Source: SYIM01 sp039800205
GTDB lineage: Bacteria > Pseudomonadota > Gammaproteobacteria > Burkholderiales > Burkholderiaceae_E
DNA: 64,000 nt
Reading direction: 5' to 3'
Assembly (NCBI GenBank): GCA_039800205.1
Contig: JBDLRB010000049.1
Coordinates: forward strand, 7,432 to 71,431
The position numbers were made by a program, and so were the translations under genes. Positions within the stretch are counted from its first letter, which is position 1. Every line of letters begins with the position of its first letter. The notes under the pieces were generated by a model. The model made no database searches. It was given only the letters and a program-made list of their open reading frames with translations, and was not told the DNA's origin. This document shows positions 32,732 to 41,445 of the stretch, piece by piece.

Positions 32732-33652
32732 TCAACCCGACCTGATGCCGTGCCGTGCTGACAAAGCCCATTCCCGAAGCGGGTGCGTCTCGATTGACCG
32801 GACCGACCAGACCCGCATCGAACGAGCGGCAGGCAGCGCCTTGACCCCACGAACAATGCATTCGGCCTGACGATCTTCTTCAACCGGCACAAATACGCAG
32901 GACCCCGAGCCTGTCATCCTTGCATGCGAGGCATCAAGCCCGGTTGCCTGAGTGACCCTGCACAGCATGCTGAGCGAGGTTTGTACATCGGGCTGCAAGC
33001 GAAAAACGACATTCTGGAGATCGTTGCGCCCGGAAAAGACGCGATCACCTCGTGAAAGACCGAAGATTTTGATGGGTTTCGTATCACGTGTCAATTCGGG
33101 GGCCGAGAACACCGCTGCCGTTGCGACCGCCGTCGCCGGCGCGAGCAGCGCGAATGCGCGTCGGGGTTGCGGGCAATTCTGGAGCCGCTCGCCCACACCG
33201 GTCGCGTAGGCGGTCCGCCCGAAAATGAAGAACGGGACGTCCGCACCGAGCTCGAGCCCAATCTGCATCAACTCACGGCGCGTGAGCGAGAGCCCCCACA
33301 GGCGATTGAGACCCATCAGCACGGTTGCGGCGTCGCTGCTGCCCCCGCCCAGCCCCCCCCCCATTGGAATCCGCTTGTCGATTCGAATCGTGACACCCAG
33401 CCCGCAGCCGCTGCGCTGGGCAAGCAGTCGTGCGGCCCGAACCGTCAGGTCGTGTTCGACGGGCACGCCTTTCAGGGGGGTCTCGAGCAGGATTGTGCCG
33501 TCAGGACCCCGCTCGAGGTCGATCCGATCCGCCAGGTCGATGAGTTGAAAGACCGTTTCGAGCAAGTGATAACCATCCGGGCGGCGTCCCGTCACATGCA
33601 GAAAGAGATTCAGCTTCGCTGGGGCCGGCAGATTGCGCAGGGCAGTGATCAT
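32732..33652 (-). CDS. ispE: 4-diphosphocytidyl-2-C-methyl-D-erythritol kinase
   Basis: GHMP kinase of 306 aa in the non-mevalonate isoprenoid pathway. It has the start PAPAKLNLFLHVTGRRPDGYH, the ATP motif in PMGGGLGGGSSDAATVL, and the C-terminal ARMTGSGSCVF glycine loop. The ATP motif is coded over a run of ten G (33353-33362 on the plus strand as C). I chose the ATG at 33652. A TTG at 33700 overlapping the lolB stop would add 16 residues of no known use. It is followed by tRNA-Gln and prs. Confidence 0.94.
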   Translation of the reverse strand: MITALRNLPAPAKLNLFLHVTGRRPDGYHLLETVFQLIDLADRIDLERGPDGTILLETPLKGVPVEHDLTVRAARLLAQRSGCGLGVTIRIDKRIPMGGGLGGGSSDAATVLMGLNRLWGLSLTRRELMQIGLELGADVPFFIFGRTAYATGVGERLQNCPQPRRAFALLAPATAVATAAVFSAPELTRDTKPIKIFGLSRGDRVFSGRNDLQNVVFRLQPDVQTSLSMLCRVTQATGLDASHARMTGSGSCVFVPVEEDRQAECIVRGVKALPAARSMRVWSVRSIETHPLREWALSARHGIRSG

Positions 33653-33696
33653 GGGCGGGCGCTCGGGGCAATGGAAAGGCGGCTTGACCGTGCCGT

Positions 33697-34308
33697 TCAA
33701 CGAGCCGATTCGATGACCAGTCGCAGGTTGATCCGGCGGCTGGCGTCCGGTTCGACGCCAGGGAAATTCAGTTCGAGCATGCGGGGCCGATCAGGCATCC
33801 CGCCCGAGCGCCGGACCCGCCAGTCACGCGACCGGTCGGCCGGATCCGACGTGGACTGCGGCTGAATGGGAGCGTCGGCGTCATTGGCTCGGTCAATCCG
33901 ACCGTTCAGCCACCGCGGCAGTGCGCGAACGGGGATCGGCCAGCCGAACAGCGTTTCCGTCAATTGCTCGTCGCTGGCGGCACGGTGGATGTCGCCGCGC
34001 GCATCCTCGAGCTCGGCCCGATCCGGGGCGACCCGCGCACGTGCGATCAGTTGCCCCAGAGGGCTCGACAGTTCCAGCAGAATGGTCCCACCCGGCAGGT
34101 TCTCAATCCGGAAGCGTCCGTTCGCCTGGCCCTGGCCGGTGGCGCTTTGCGGATCCGGAAAGCGGGCAGCGAAACGGCCGGTCCAGAGCCGTGCTTCGCG
34201 ATCAGCCGACGTGGGCAGGGGCGGCGGGCTCGCGCAGCCGGCCAGCAAAGCGCCGAGGAGCGCGGTGATCAGGAGCAGGAGGCCGATCGACCGCGTGCCT
34301 GTGTGCAT
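33697..34308 (-). CDS. lolB: Outer-membrane lipoprotein LolB
   Basis: Protein of 203 aa that receives lipoproteins from LolA and inserts them in the outer membrane. The signal peptide ends LLAGCASPPP (lipidated Cys about residue 25). The LolB fold is supported by RLWTGRFAARFPDP, GTILLELSSPLGQLIARA and LFGWPIPVRALPRWLNG. Between the last two and the C-terminus is a polar insertion rich in Asp and Ser. lolB-ispE adjacency is normal for betaproteobacteria. Confidence 0.92.
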   Translation of the reverse strand: MHTGTRSIGLLLLITALLGALLAGCASPPPLPTSADREARLWTGRFAARFPDPQSATGQGQANGRFRIENLPGGTILLELSSPLGQLIARARVAPDRAELEDARGDIHRAASDEQLTETLFGWPIPVRALPRWLNGRIDRANDADAPIQPQSTSDPADRSRDWRVRRSGGMPDRPRMLELNFPGVEPDASRRINLRLVIESAR

Positions 34309-34312
34309 GGGT

Positions 34313-36175
34313 TCAGAGTTGGATCTTGAGCCGGCGAAGGGTCTCGCGCAGGGTCTCGTTGTCCGGATCGAGCGCCTTGCCTTCGCGCAGGATGTTCAGG
34401 GCTTCGTCGCGCCGGCCGGCGGCGAGCAGCACCTCGCCCAGATGGGCCGCGATCTCGGCTTCGGGCAGGAGCTTGAACGCGCGCTTCAGTTGCTCGATGG
34501 CACCCGGCAGGTCGCCCCGCCGAAACAGCACCCAGCCCAGACTGTCGATGATGTGTCCATCGCCCGGCGACAGACTGACCGCTTTTTCGATCAGCTTCTG
34601 CGCCTCGTCCAGGTGGATGCCCCGATCGGCAAAGGTGTAGCCCAGCGCGTTGTAGGCGTGTGCGTGTTCGGGGCGAAGCTCGATCAGCCGTCGCAGGCTC
34701 TTTTCCAGGACGTCGAGACGATCGACTTTCTCGGCCGCCATCGCATGGTCGTACAGCAAGTCGGCTTCGTCGGGTTGCTGTTTCAGGGCATCGTCGAGCA
34801 ATCGGAAGGCGTCCTCGTTTCGGCCGGCCCCGCGCAGGATCTGGGCCTCGACCGCGATCAGGCGATTTCGCTCCTCGCGCTCGGTCACCGGCGCATCGCG
34901 AAGTGACCCGCGCGCCTCGTCCACCCGATTCAGTCGGCCCAGCACGATGGCCCGTCGGATCAGGGCATTGAGTTGCTGTTCGCCTGGGCCCACCTGCCCG
35001 TACCAGTCAATTGCCTGTTCAAATTGTTTGGCCTCCTCGGCCAACTGCCCGAGAAACAGGAGCGCCGGATTCAAGTCGCGCTCGATCTGAGCCGGCAGGT
35101 CGATGTACCGGCGCAGGTAGCGCTCGGCGTCCTCCGGGTGCTTGGTCTGATACGCCAGCTGCGCAAGGGCGAACAGGATCGTGGGACTTTGGGGTTCGAT
35201 CGCCAGGGCGGCCTCGAACTGCGCGCGCGCCTCGGCACGCCGATCCGAGAGGGCGAGCAGGCGGGCGAGTTCGAAACGCGCTTCGGTCGAAGCGGGACGG
35301 CGCTGCACAAAGGTATCGAGGGCAGCGATCGCATCGGGGCGCCGCGCCGCGTCCGCCGCGATCAGCTGCGCTGCCTTGACGACGATCGTGACGTCATCCC
35401 CCGCCAGCGCGAGCGCGCGTTCGCTGTAGCGCAGGGCCCGCTCAGCCTCCGAGGCGGCCCGGGCCAGCGTGGCGAGCGCCAGATTGGCTTCGGGCAGTGC
35501 GAGGTCGGGCGCGGCCACACGCTCGAGTAGTTCAAGTGCCCGGGTGCGATCCTGAACCCGCAGCAGTGCGCGCTGCACCGTTTCGTAGGCCGCGGGCAGC
35601 CGCGCCTCGCGGCGGGCCTGCTCAAGTTGCCGGACGATGCTTTCTTCGGCGGCCTGAAGGTCCCCGGTACTCAGTTGCAGCGCTTGAACGGTCTGGGCGG
35701 CCAGCGTCGAACGAGGGTCGAGCTCGAGCCACAGTCGCGCGGCGGTGAGCGCGCGCTTCGTGGCCCGTGCGCTCAGCGACAGTTCGGCGGCTCGCCGCGC
35801 GAGTCGGGGGTCCCGATATTTCTGAGCGATGGACAGGTAGGTGGCCGACGCCGTGCCGACTTCGCCGCGTTGCGCTGCGACCTCGGCCGCCAGCAACTGG
35901 AAGATGAGCTGAGGTGTGAGTTCGACGGCGGGCCCCTCGGCACGGTCCGTCGCGCCGTCCGCGGGCCTCTGGGGTGCGGTCAAGGGGGCCTGAGGCGGCG
36001 AGGCCTGGGCTTCTGCACGGCCCGTCGTCAGGGCCGCAGGGACAGCCAAGGCGAGGGCCAGCGACCACCCGAGCGCGCGAACGCGGGTCGCTGGCCGATG
36101 ACGCTTGACGGGGTTCGGCGGCGACCCCGCACAGAGACCGCGCGGAGCGCCCTTCAGGGAGAGAAGATCATTCAT
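34313..36175 (-). CDS. Tetratricopeptide-repeat protein, exported
   Basis: Protein of 620 aa with an N-terminal membrane or signal segment (SLALALAVPAALTTGRAEAQA) after about 36 basic residues. It is then almost wholly TPR-like helical hairpins: Ala/Leu/Arg-rich repeats with a spacing near 34, for example GQVGPGEQQLNALIRRAIVL and HAHAYNALGYTFADRGIHL. It lies just upstream of lolB in the same direction, four bases apart, so a role at the cell envelope is plausible. The function is unknown. It is divergent from mutM, with a 60-base shared control region. Confidence 0.85.
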   Translation of the reverse strand: MNDLLSLKGAPRGLCAGSPPNPVKRHRPATRVRALGWSLALALAVPAALTTGRAEAQASPPQAPLTAPQRPADGATDRAEGPAVELTPQLIFQLLAAEVAAQRGEVGTASATYLSIAQKYRDPRLARRAAELSLSARATKRALTAARLWLELDPRSTLAAQTVQALQLSTGDLQAAEESIVRQLEQARREARLPAAYETVQRALLRVQDRTRALELLERVAAPDLALPEANLALATLARAASEAERALRYSERALALAGDDVTIVVKAAQLIAADAARRPDAIAALDTFVQRRPASTEARFELARLLALSDRRAEARAQFEAALAIEPQSPTILFALAQLAYQTKHPEDAERYLRRYIDLPAQIERDLNPALLFLGQLAEEAKQFEQAIDWYGQVGPGEQQLNALIRRAIVLGRLNRVDEARGSLRDAPVTEREERNRLIAVEAQILRGAGRNEDAFRLLDDALKQQPDEADLLYDHAMAAEKVDRLDVLEKSLRRLIELRPEHAHAYNALGYTFADRGIHLDEAQKLIEKAVSLSPGDGHIIDSLGWVLFRRGDLPGAIEQLKRAFKLLPEAEIAAHLGEVLLAAGRRDEALNILREGKALDPDNETLRETLRRLKIQL

Positions 36176-36235
36176 CTGTTGATGGTAGGTTCAATTACAC
36201 TGCGTCGCAAGCGAAGTTCGGAGCGGTCGGGGAAT

Positions 36236-37063
36236 ATGCCGGAATTACCGGAAGTTGAAGTGGTCAGGCGGGGCCTCGAGCCCCGGGTCGCCGGCCGTGC
36301 GGTCGAGCATGTGACGGTGCGGGAGACGCGCCTTCGGTGGCCGATCACAGCAGATCTCGCCGTGGTTTTGCCTGGGCTGACGCTCCGTGCGCTTGATCGG
36401 CGCGGCAAGTATCTGTTGTTCGATTTCGGCGCTGGTACGTTGATCGTCCATCTGGGCATGTCGGGGCAACTGCGCTGGCTGGTCGAGCCCGGCCCGGCCC
36501 AGCGCCACGACCATGTCGATATTGCGATGAGCGGGGGCGGGGTGCTTCGCTATACCGATCCCAGGCGCTTCGGCGCGCTGCTCTGGCATCCAGCCGCATG
36601 CGGCCGTACCGACCACCATCCCCGACTGGCGGGCCTGGGCATCGAACCCTTGTCGGATGCCTTCAATGGCGAGCGCCTCTACCGCCTGACCCGCAAACGC
36701 TCTGTGACGATCAAGCAGTGGCTGCTGTCGGGGCGGGCGGTCGTCGGTGTGGGCAATATTTACGCGTCCGAGAGCCTTTTTCGGGCGGCCATCCGGCCGA
36801 CGACCCGCGCCGGGCGCCTGACCCGTGCGCGTTGCAACGCGCTGGCGGATGCCATTCGCGAGACCTTGAGCGATGCGATTGCCCGAGGGGGCAGCACCCT
36901 GCGCGATTTCGTCGACAGCGCAGGCGAGCAGGGGTATTTCCAGCTCGATTGTCTGGTGTATGGCCGGGCCGGAGCGCCCTGTCGGCGCTGCGGGACGCCG
37001 ATTGCCCTGATCCGTCAGCAGCAGCGCGCAAGCTACTTCTGTCCGGTCTGCCAGGCGCATTGA
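36236..37063 (+). CDS. mutM: Formamidopyrimidine-DNA glycosylase
   Basis: Protein of 275 aa that excises 8-oxoguanine and ring-opened purines and nicks the strand. The catalytic PELPE follows the initiator Met, K58 is the conserved lysine (RRGKYLLFD), and the helix-two-turn-helix ends in the C-terminal zinc finger with PCRRCG and YFCPVCQ. The ATG at 36236 is fixed by the need for Pro directly after Met. It is six bases before mutY, so both 8-oxoguanine repair genes are in one operon. Confidence 0.96.
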   Translation: MPELPEVEVVRRGLEPRVAGRAVEHVTVRETRLRWPITADLAVVLPGLTLRALDRRGKYLLFDFGAGTLIVHLGMSGQLRWLVEPGPAQRHDHVDIAMSGGGVLRYTDPRRFGALLWHPAACGRTDHHPRLAGLGIEPLSDAFNGERLYRLTRKRSVTIKQWLLSGRAVVGVGNIYASESLFRAAIRPTTRAGRLTRARCNALADAIRETLSDAIARGGSTLRDFVDSAGEQGYFQLDCLVYGRAGAPCRRCGTPIALIRQQQRASYFCPVCQAH

Positions 37064-37069
37064 ACGCAG

Positions 37070-38200
37070 ATGCGCGAAGAAGATCCGGGCGCGCGCGCAC
37101 AAGGGACGGCATTCGCCGAACGGATCATCCGATGGCAGCGAATCGAGGGGCGCCACGACCTGCCCTGGCAGGGAACACGGGACCCGTACCGGATCTGGCT
37201 GTCCGAGATCATGCTCCAGCAGACGCAGGTCACGACTGTTCTCGATTACTACCCGAGATTTCTCGAGCGTTTTCCGGATCTGGCGGCCCTGGCGGCTGCG
37301 CCCCTCGAGGCCGTTCTGGAACGTTGGAGCGGACTGGGCTACTACAGCCGCGCACGCCATCTCCATCGATGCGCTCGCCTGCTGATGGACGAGCGGGGCG
37401 GACTATTTCCGACCGATGAAACGGCCCTGGCGATGCTTCCGGGCATCGGTCCCTCGACTGCTGCGGCCATTGCCGTGTTTGCCTTCGGTCGACGCGCGGC
37501 GATCCTCGACGGCAATGTCAAGCGTGTGCTGTGTCGGGTACACGGGATCGTTGAGGATCCCGGGCGCGGCGAGGTCGAGCGCCGACTCTGGGCCCGGGCC
37601 CGCGCAGCGCTCCCGGATCGCGATCTCGAGGCCTACACGCAGGGCTTGATGGATCTCGGCGCGACCGTGTGTGTGCGCAGGCACCCGGCGTGCAGCCGTT
37701 GCCCGGTTGGGGCGATCTGCGAGGTGGGGCGCAGCGGCCAGTGGGACCGCATACCGGCACCCCGGGCGCGCGCGTCCCTGGCCGATCGCGAGATCGCCTG
37801 GCTGGTTCTCATTGACACCGACCGGGTACTGGTCGAGGAGCGGCCGGGACAGGGGATCTGGGGTGGGCTGCTGAGCCTGCCCGAGTTCGACCCGGAATCA
37901 CCCGGCCTGCTGGCCGAACGGATCGAGCGCCGTCTGGGCCTGGTCCCGCACGGGCTCTGCCCGCTTCCATCGGTGCGTCATTCGTTCACGCATTTCCGCT
38001 TGATCGCGCAGCCCTGGTTAGCGCGCGTGGACCACGCGGCGCACTGCGTCGCGCAGACGCCCCCCGATCCGGCAGGCCGAACGCTGCGCTGGTTGCCTTT
38101 TGACGCGATCGCTTCGGCGGCCTTGCCCCGCCCGGTCAAGCAGCTGCTTGTCCAGCGCGAGGCCTGGCCTGCGCTCGACCTGCCGCAGGCACGAAAATGA
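37070..38200 (+). CDS. mutY: A/G-specific adenine glycosylase
   Basis: Protein of 376 aa that removes adenine paired with 8-oxoguanine. The HhH-GPD core has EIMLQQTQV (catalytic Glu), LPGIGPSTAAAIA and ILDGNVKRVLCR (catalytic Asp). The 4Fe-4S loop CVRRHPACSRCPVGAIC shows the C-x6-C-x2-C-x5-C spacing. The C-terminal NUDIX-like domain contains RPGQGIWGGLLSLPEF and SFTHFRL. Its stop abuts the stop of the convergent Lon-domain gene with no base between (TGATCA). Confidence 0.95.
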   Translation: MREEDPGARAQGTAFAERIIRWQRIEGRHDLPWQGTRDPYRIWLSEIMLQQTQVTTVLDYYPRFLERFPDLAALAAAPLEAVLERWSGLGYYSRARHLHRCARLLMDERGGLFPTDETALAMLPGIGPSTAAAIAVFAFGRRAAILDGNVKRVLCRVHGIVEDPGRGEVERRLWARARAALPDRDLEAYTQGLMDLGATVCVRRHPACSRCPVGAICEVGRSGQWDRIPAPRARASLADREIAWLVLIDTDRVLVEERPGQGIWGGLLSLPEFDPESPGLLAERIERRLGLVPHGLCPLPSVRHSFTHFRLIAQPWLARVDHAAHCVAQTPPDPAGRTLRWLPFDAIASAALPRPVKQLLVQREAWPALDLPQARK

Positions 38201-38902
38201 TCAATCGTTCAGCGGATCGCCGGCGCCTGGCGGATCGGATCCCTCGGGACTCAGCATCGCCGCGATTTGGCTCAGCCGGTCGATTGGATCGGTGAGGCTC
38301 ATCAGTTCCTGACGGACGGCCGCGCTGAGGGGAAGCAGTTCGCTCAGCCTGTTCGCAACCCACCCGCAATCCTGCATGCGCAGTGGCTCGGCCAGTACAT
38401 TGACGAACGCGTCGCCGAGCTTTTTTCTCAGGTCCTGGACGATCGCTTCCATCAGTTCGACGCACACGGACAGCGCCGGAGGGATGGCCATGATCGGGTC
38501 GGGCGCAAGGGTGCGAATCGTGCCGACCAGCAGGCCGTCCTTGCGCAGCGTCCGGTGCAGGACCTCGAAGCGCTCGTGGCCGACCGTTCTCAGTTGCAAT
38601 ACACCGCCCGCGTCCATATCGAAATCCACGATTCGAGCCGAGCAGCCGATCGAATGGTGTTCAGCGGGTGTGCCGACTTCGCCGCCCCGCGTGATGAGGC
38701 ATACGCCAAACGGGCTGTCCTGGGCCATGCATCGCCTGACCATATCGAGATAGCGGGTCTCGAAAATCCGAAGGGGCAGGACACCGTCCGGAAACAGTAC
38801 GGTCCCCAGCGGGAAAAGAGGGAACTCGGCGCATCCGTCGCCTGAGGCGGTCGGCAACACGCGAGCGGGATCCGGGCTGGGGTTCACGGGCGTGCCGGCC
38901 AC
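38201..38902 (-). CDS. Lon N-terminal (substrate-binding) domain protein
   Basis: Protein of 233 aa that consists of the LON substrate-binding domain alone, without ATPase or protease. Family marks are FPLFPLGTVLFPDGVLPLRIFETRYLDMV, CLITRGGEVG and RIVDFDMDAGGVLQLRTVGHERFEV. The function is not established; in other bacteria such proteins may act as adaptors. It ends with a short Gly/Pro-rich tail. It directly follows rapZ with no gap between stop and start codons on the same strand. Confidence 0.88.
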   Translation of the reverse strand: MAGTPVNPSPDPARVLPTASGDGCAEFPLFPLGTVLFPDGVLPLRIFETRYLDMVRRCMAQDSPFGVCLITRGGEVGTPAEHHSIGCSARIVDFDMDAGGVLQLRTVGHERFEVLHRTLRKDGLLVGTIRTLAPDPIMAIPPALSVCVELMEAIVQDLRKKLGDAFVNVLAEPLRMQDCGWVANRLSELLPLSAAVRQELMSLTDPIDRLSQIAAMLSPEGSDPPGAGDPLND

Positions 38903-39790
38903 TCAAGCCGCCTGGGCCGGGAGTCGGCTCTGCGTTGCAAGCGATCGGTGACGGGTCAGGACCCGGTCGGTCGATCCGAAGCGGCGTGCAAGACGTTCGA
39001 CACAGAATACCGAGCGATGCTGGCCCCCGGTACAGCCGATGGCAACCGTCAGATAACTCCGGTTGTCCAGGATGTAGTGCGGCAGCCAGTCTTCGAGGAA
39101 TCGAGCGATGTCATCGACCATCCGGGCAGCGGCAGGGATGGCGTCGAGGAAAGCGGCCACCGGCGGGTCGAGTCCGGTGAGCGGCCGAAGGGCCGGTTCG
39201 TAATAAGGATTGGGCAGGCAGCGCACGTCGAAGACGAGATCGGCATCCAGCGGCACGCCGGACTTGTAGGCGAAGGATTCGAAGAGAAGGGTCAGCGCAG
39301 CTCGGTCTGATCCGACCAGTTCCCGGACCCATTTGCGGAGCACGTTGGGATGGAGGTCGCTGGTATCGATCGACACCCCCAGCCCGTCCAGAGCCGACAG
39401 CAGGTCGCGTTCGCGCTCGATCGATTCGAGCAGGGTGCCGATTGCTTCGCCCCCAACGGGTTGTGCGGGTGAGAGCGGATGGCGACGCCGGGTCTCGGAG
39501 TAGCGCTGAACCAGCGATTCGGTCCGCGCATTGAGAAAGAGAACCTTGACGTCATGCCCCAAGCGCGTGAGGCCGTGCGTGATGGCCCGCAATTCCGACA
39601 AGGACTCGCCGCCGCGCGCATCAATGGCAACCGCGACCCGATCGGGTCCCGTCTCGCCCAGGTGGCCGATCACATCCTGCAGAAAACGGATCGGCAGGTT
39701 ATCGATGCAGTAATAGCCATCGTCTTCGAGGACCTTCAGGGCAATCGACTTGCCCGAGCCCGACATGCCGGTGATGAGAATGACGCGCAT
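38903..39790 (-). CDS. rapZ: RNase adapter RapZ (nucleotide-binding)
   Basis: Protein of 295 aa. Walker A GMSGSGKS is at residues 8-15 (RVILITGMSGSGKSIALKVL), and the conserved middle has DVRCLPNPYYEPALRPLTG and the C-terminal AIGCTGGQHRSVFCVERLA. RapZ controls amino-sugar synthesis in enterobacteria by presenting a small RNA to RNase E; in betaproteobacteria the target is not known. Its place behind hprK and ptsN is the classic PTS-Ntr neighbourhood. Confidence 0.94.
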   Translation of the reverse strand: MRVILITGMSGSGKSIALKVLEDDGYYCIDNLPIRFLQDVIGHLGETGPDRVAVAIDARGGESLSELRAITHGLTRLGHDVKVLFLNARTESLVQRYSETRRRHPLSPAQPVGGEAIGTLLESIERERDLLSALDGLGVSIDTSDLHPNVLRKWVRELVGSDRAALTLLFESFAYKSGVPLDADLVFDVRCLPNPYYEPALRPLTGLDPPVAAFLDAIPAAARMVDDIARFLEDWLPHYILDNRSYLTVAIGCTGGQHRSVFCVERLARRFGSTDRVLTRHRSLATQSRLPAQAA

Positions 39791-39819
39791 AGATTTCGAT
39801 CCTAGCCGAAAAGGCCCCT

Positions 39820-40758
39820 CTAGATCATCGGGTCGTCAGATTCGATCAACTGGCGTTGGCGGGCGATGAAGTCGCCCATCGTGTCAAAGCCCCGGAGTTG
39901 CAATACGGTGCTCCGAACGGCGGCCTCGGTCAGCACCGCGAGGTTGCGCCCGGCCGCAACCGGAATGACGACCTTGCGAATGGCGACACCCAGCACGTCC
40001 TGCGTCAGGGCTTCCAGCGGCAGTCGCTGGTACTCGCTGTCGATCGCGCTGCGCTTGACGAGGTGAACGATCAGTTTGAGTTTCATCTTCGGGCGGATCG
40101 CGGTTTCGCCGAAGATGGCTCGAATGTCGAGCAGGCCCAGGCCCCGGACCTCGAGCAGGTTGCGGAGCAAGGGCGGGCAGCGACCCTCGACCGTGTGCGG
40201 CGCGATGCGGCTGAAGTCCACCACATCATCGGCGACCAGTCCGTGCCCGCGGCTGATCAGTTCCAGTGCAAGCTCACTCTTGCCCAGACCCGACTCGCCA
40301 GAGATCAGTACCCCCATGCCCAGTACGTCCATCAGGACGCCGTGCATCTGGCAGGATTCGGCCGCCGCCTTCCCGAGATAGATCCGCAGGGTGTCGATGA
40401 CCCGGGCCGCTGACAGGGGACTGACGATGATGGGCAGCCGATGGGCGCAGGAGTGCTCAAGGAGCGCCTGGGGCGGCTGCTGGTCCTCGGCCAGGATGAC
40501 GGCAGGGGGGTTGCCCGCGATCAGTTCAGCGAGGATTTCGGCTTGTCGACCCGGCCCCTGGCGCTTCAGGTATTCGATTTCCGCGACGCCCAGGACCTGG
40601 AGTCGATTGGGGTGGATCAGGTTCAGGTGGCCGATCAGCTCGGACGGTTCGGCCACGGTCTGTGCCACAGCCCGCCGGGCGCCGGCCTCGCCACACAACC
40701 ATCGCAGGCCCAGCTCGGCGGCGTTATGTTCGACCAGCGCTTCGACGGTGACTGACAC
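39820..40758 (-). CDS. hprK: HPr kinase/phosphorylase
   Basis: Protein of 312 aa that phosphorylates HPr on serine using ATP or pyrophosphate and also reverses it. Walker A GESGLGKS is at residues 154-161, followed by HGLVADDVVDF and the signature LLEVRGLGLLDIRAIFGE. It lies between ptsN and rapZ. Its presence with no sugar PTS in view fits the regulatory PTS of betaproteobacteria. Confidence 0.95.
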   Translation of the reverse strand: MSVTVEALVEHNAAELGLRWLCGEAGARRAVAQTVAEPSELIGHLNLIHPNRLQVLGVAEIEYLKRQGPGRQAEILAELIAGNPPAVILAEDQQPPQALLEHSCAHRLPIIVSPLSAARVIDTLRIYLGKAAAESCQMHGVLMDVLGMGVLISGESGLGKSELALELISRGHGLVADDVVDFSRIAPHTVEGRCPPLLRNLLEVRGLGLLDIRAIFGETAIRPKMKLKLIVHLVKRSAIDSEYQRLPLEALTQDVLGVAIRKVVIPVAAGRNLAVLTEAAVRSTVLQLRGFDTMGDFIARQRQLIESDDPMI

Positions 40759-40773
40759 GGCAACGGGCCCCGG

Positions 40774-41244
40774 TCAGGCGGCGGGCCTGCAGGGTTCCCA
40801 GAGCATCAGCTGGTCGTGGATCCGAAACGATTGCGGCTCGTTCGCCAGCACCGCCCGCATGGTCGGATCAGACAAGAGCTCAGCGACCTCTGAGAGGATC
40901 TCCAGGTGTTCGTCGGTCGCGTGTTCGGGCACCAGCAGGAACACCAGCAGGTTGACCGGCTTGCCGTCGGGCGCATCAAAGGGAATCGGCGTTGCGAGTC
41001 GGACCAGCGCGGCGTGGGCCTCGCGCAGCCCCTTGATTCGGCCGTGCGGGATCGCAACCCCCTCGCCCAGACCGGTGGAGCCCAGGCGTTCCCGAGCAAA
41101 CAGGGAGTCGAAGACCCGGCCCCGCTCGATGCCGTGGAGGTTCTCGAACAACAGGCCAATCTGCTCAAACAGACGCTTCTTGCTGGTCACCGACAGATCG
41201 ACGATGACCTTTTCAGGGCTGAGGAGGCGAGTCAGACGGCTCAT
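40774..41244 (-). CDS. ptsN: PTS IIA-like nitrogen-regulatory protein PtsN
   Basis: Protein of 156 aa, EIIA-Ntr, the terminal phospho-acceptor of the nitrogen PTS. The phosphorylated histidine is H67 in EGVAIPHGRI. The N-terminal SKKRLFEQIGLLFEN and the C-terminal DEHLEILSEVAELLSD fit the family. It has its own predicted promoter, since the 201-base gap to rpoN holds a good sigma-70 site. It is 15 bases before hprK. Confidence 0.95.
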   Translation of the reverse strand: MSRLTRLLSPEKVIVDLSVTSKKRLFEQIGLLFENLHGIERGRVFDSLFARERLGSTGLGEGVAIPHGRIKGLREAHAALVRLATPIPFDAPDGKPVNLLVFLLVPEHATDEHLEILSEVAELLSDPTMRAVLANEPQSFRIHDQLMLWEPCRPAA

Positions 41245-41333
41245 GGGTGATTCCCCGACGCAGGCGTGGTGCAGTGCGGCATGTCAGTCACAACCGCGCA
41301 GAACACTAGTTTCGTCCCGTAAAAAGTGGCGCG

Positions 41334-41361
41334 ATTATAGCGCCGGCGCCCTGCTTGTCGA
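41334..41361 (-). promoter_or_regulatory. Predicted sigma-70 promoter of ptsN-hprK-rapZ
   Basis: On the minus strand, -35 TCGACA (41356-41361, five of six), 16-base spacer, and a perfect -10 TATAAT (41334-41339). It lies 90 bases upstream of the ptsN start in the gap where hpf is usually found. Confidence 0.72.
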
Positions 41362-41445
41362 ACGGTGTTGCTGCGCTGCGGGGGCATTGTCCTGGCCGCA
41401 AACCTGGGGCGGCGCCCCGCCGAAGGCGGATCGGGCGAGCCGGTC

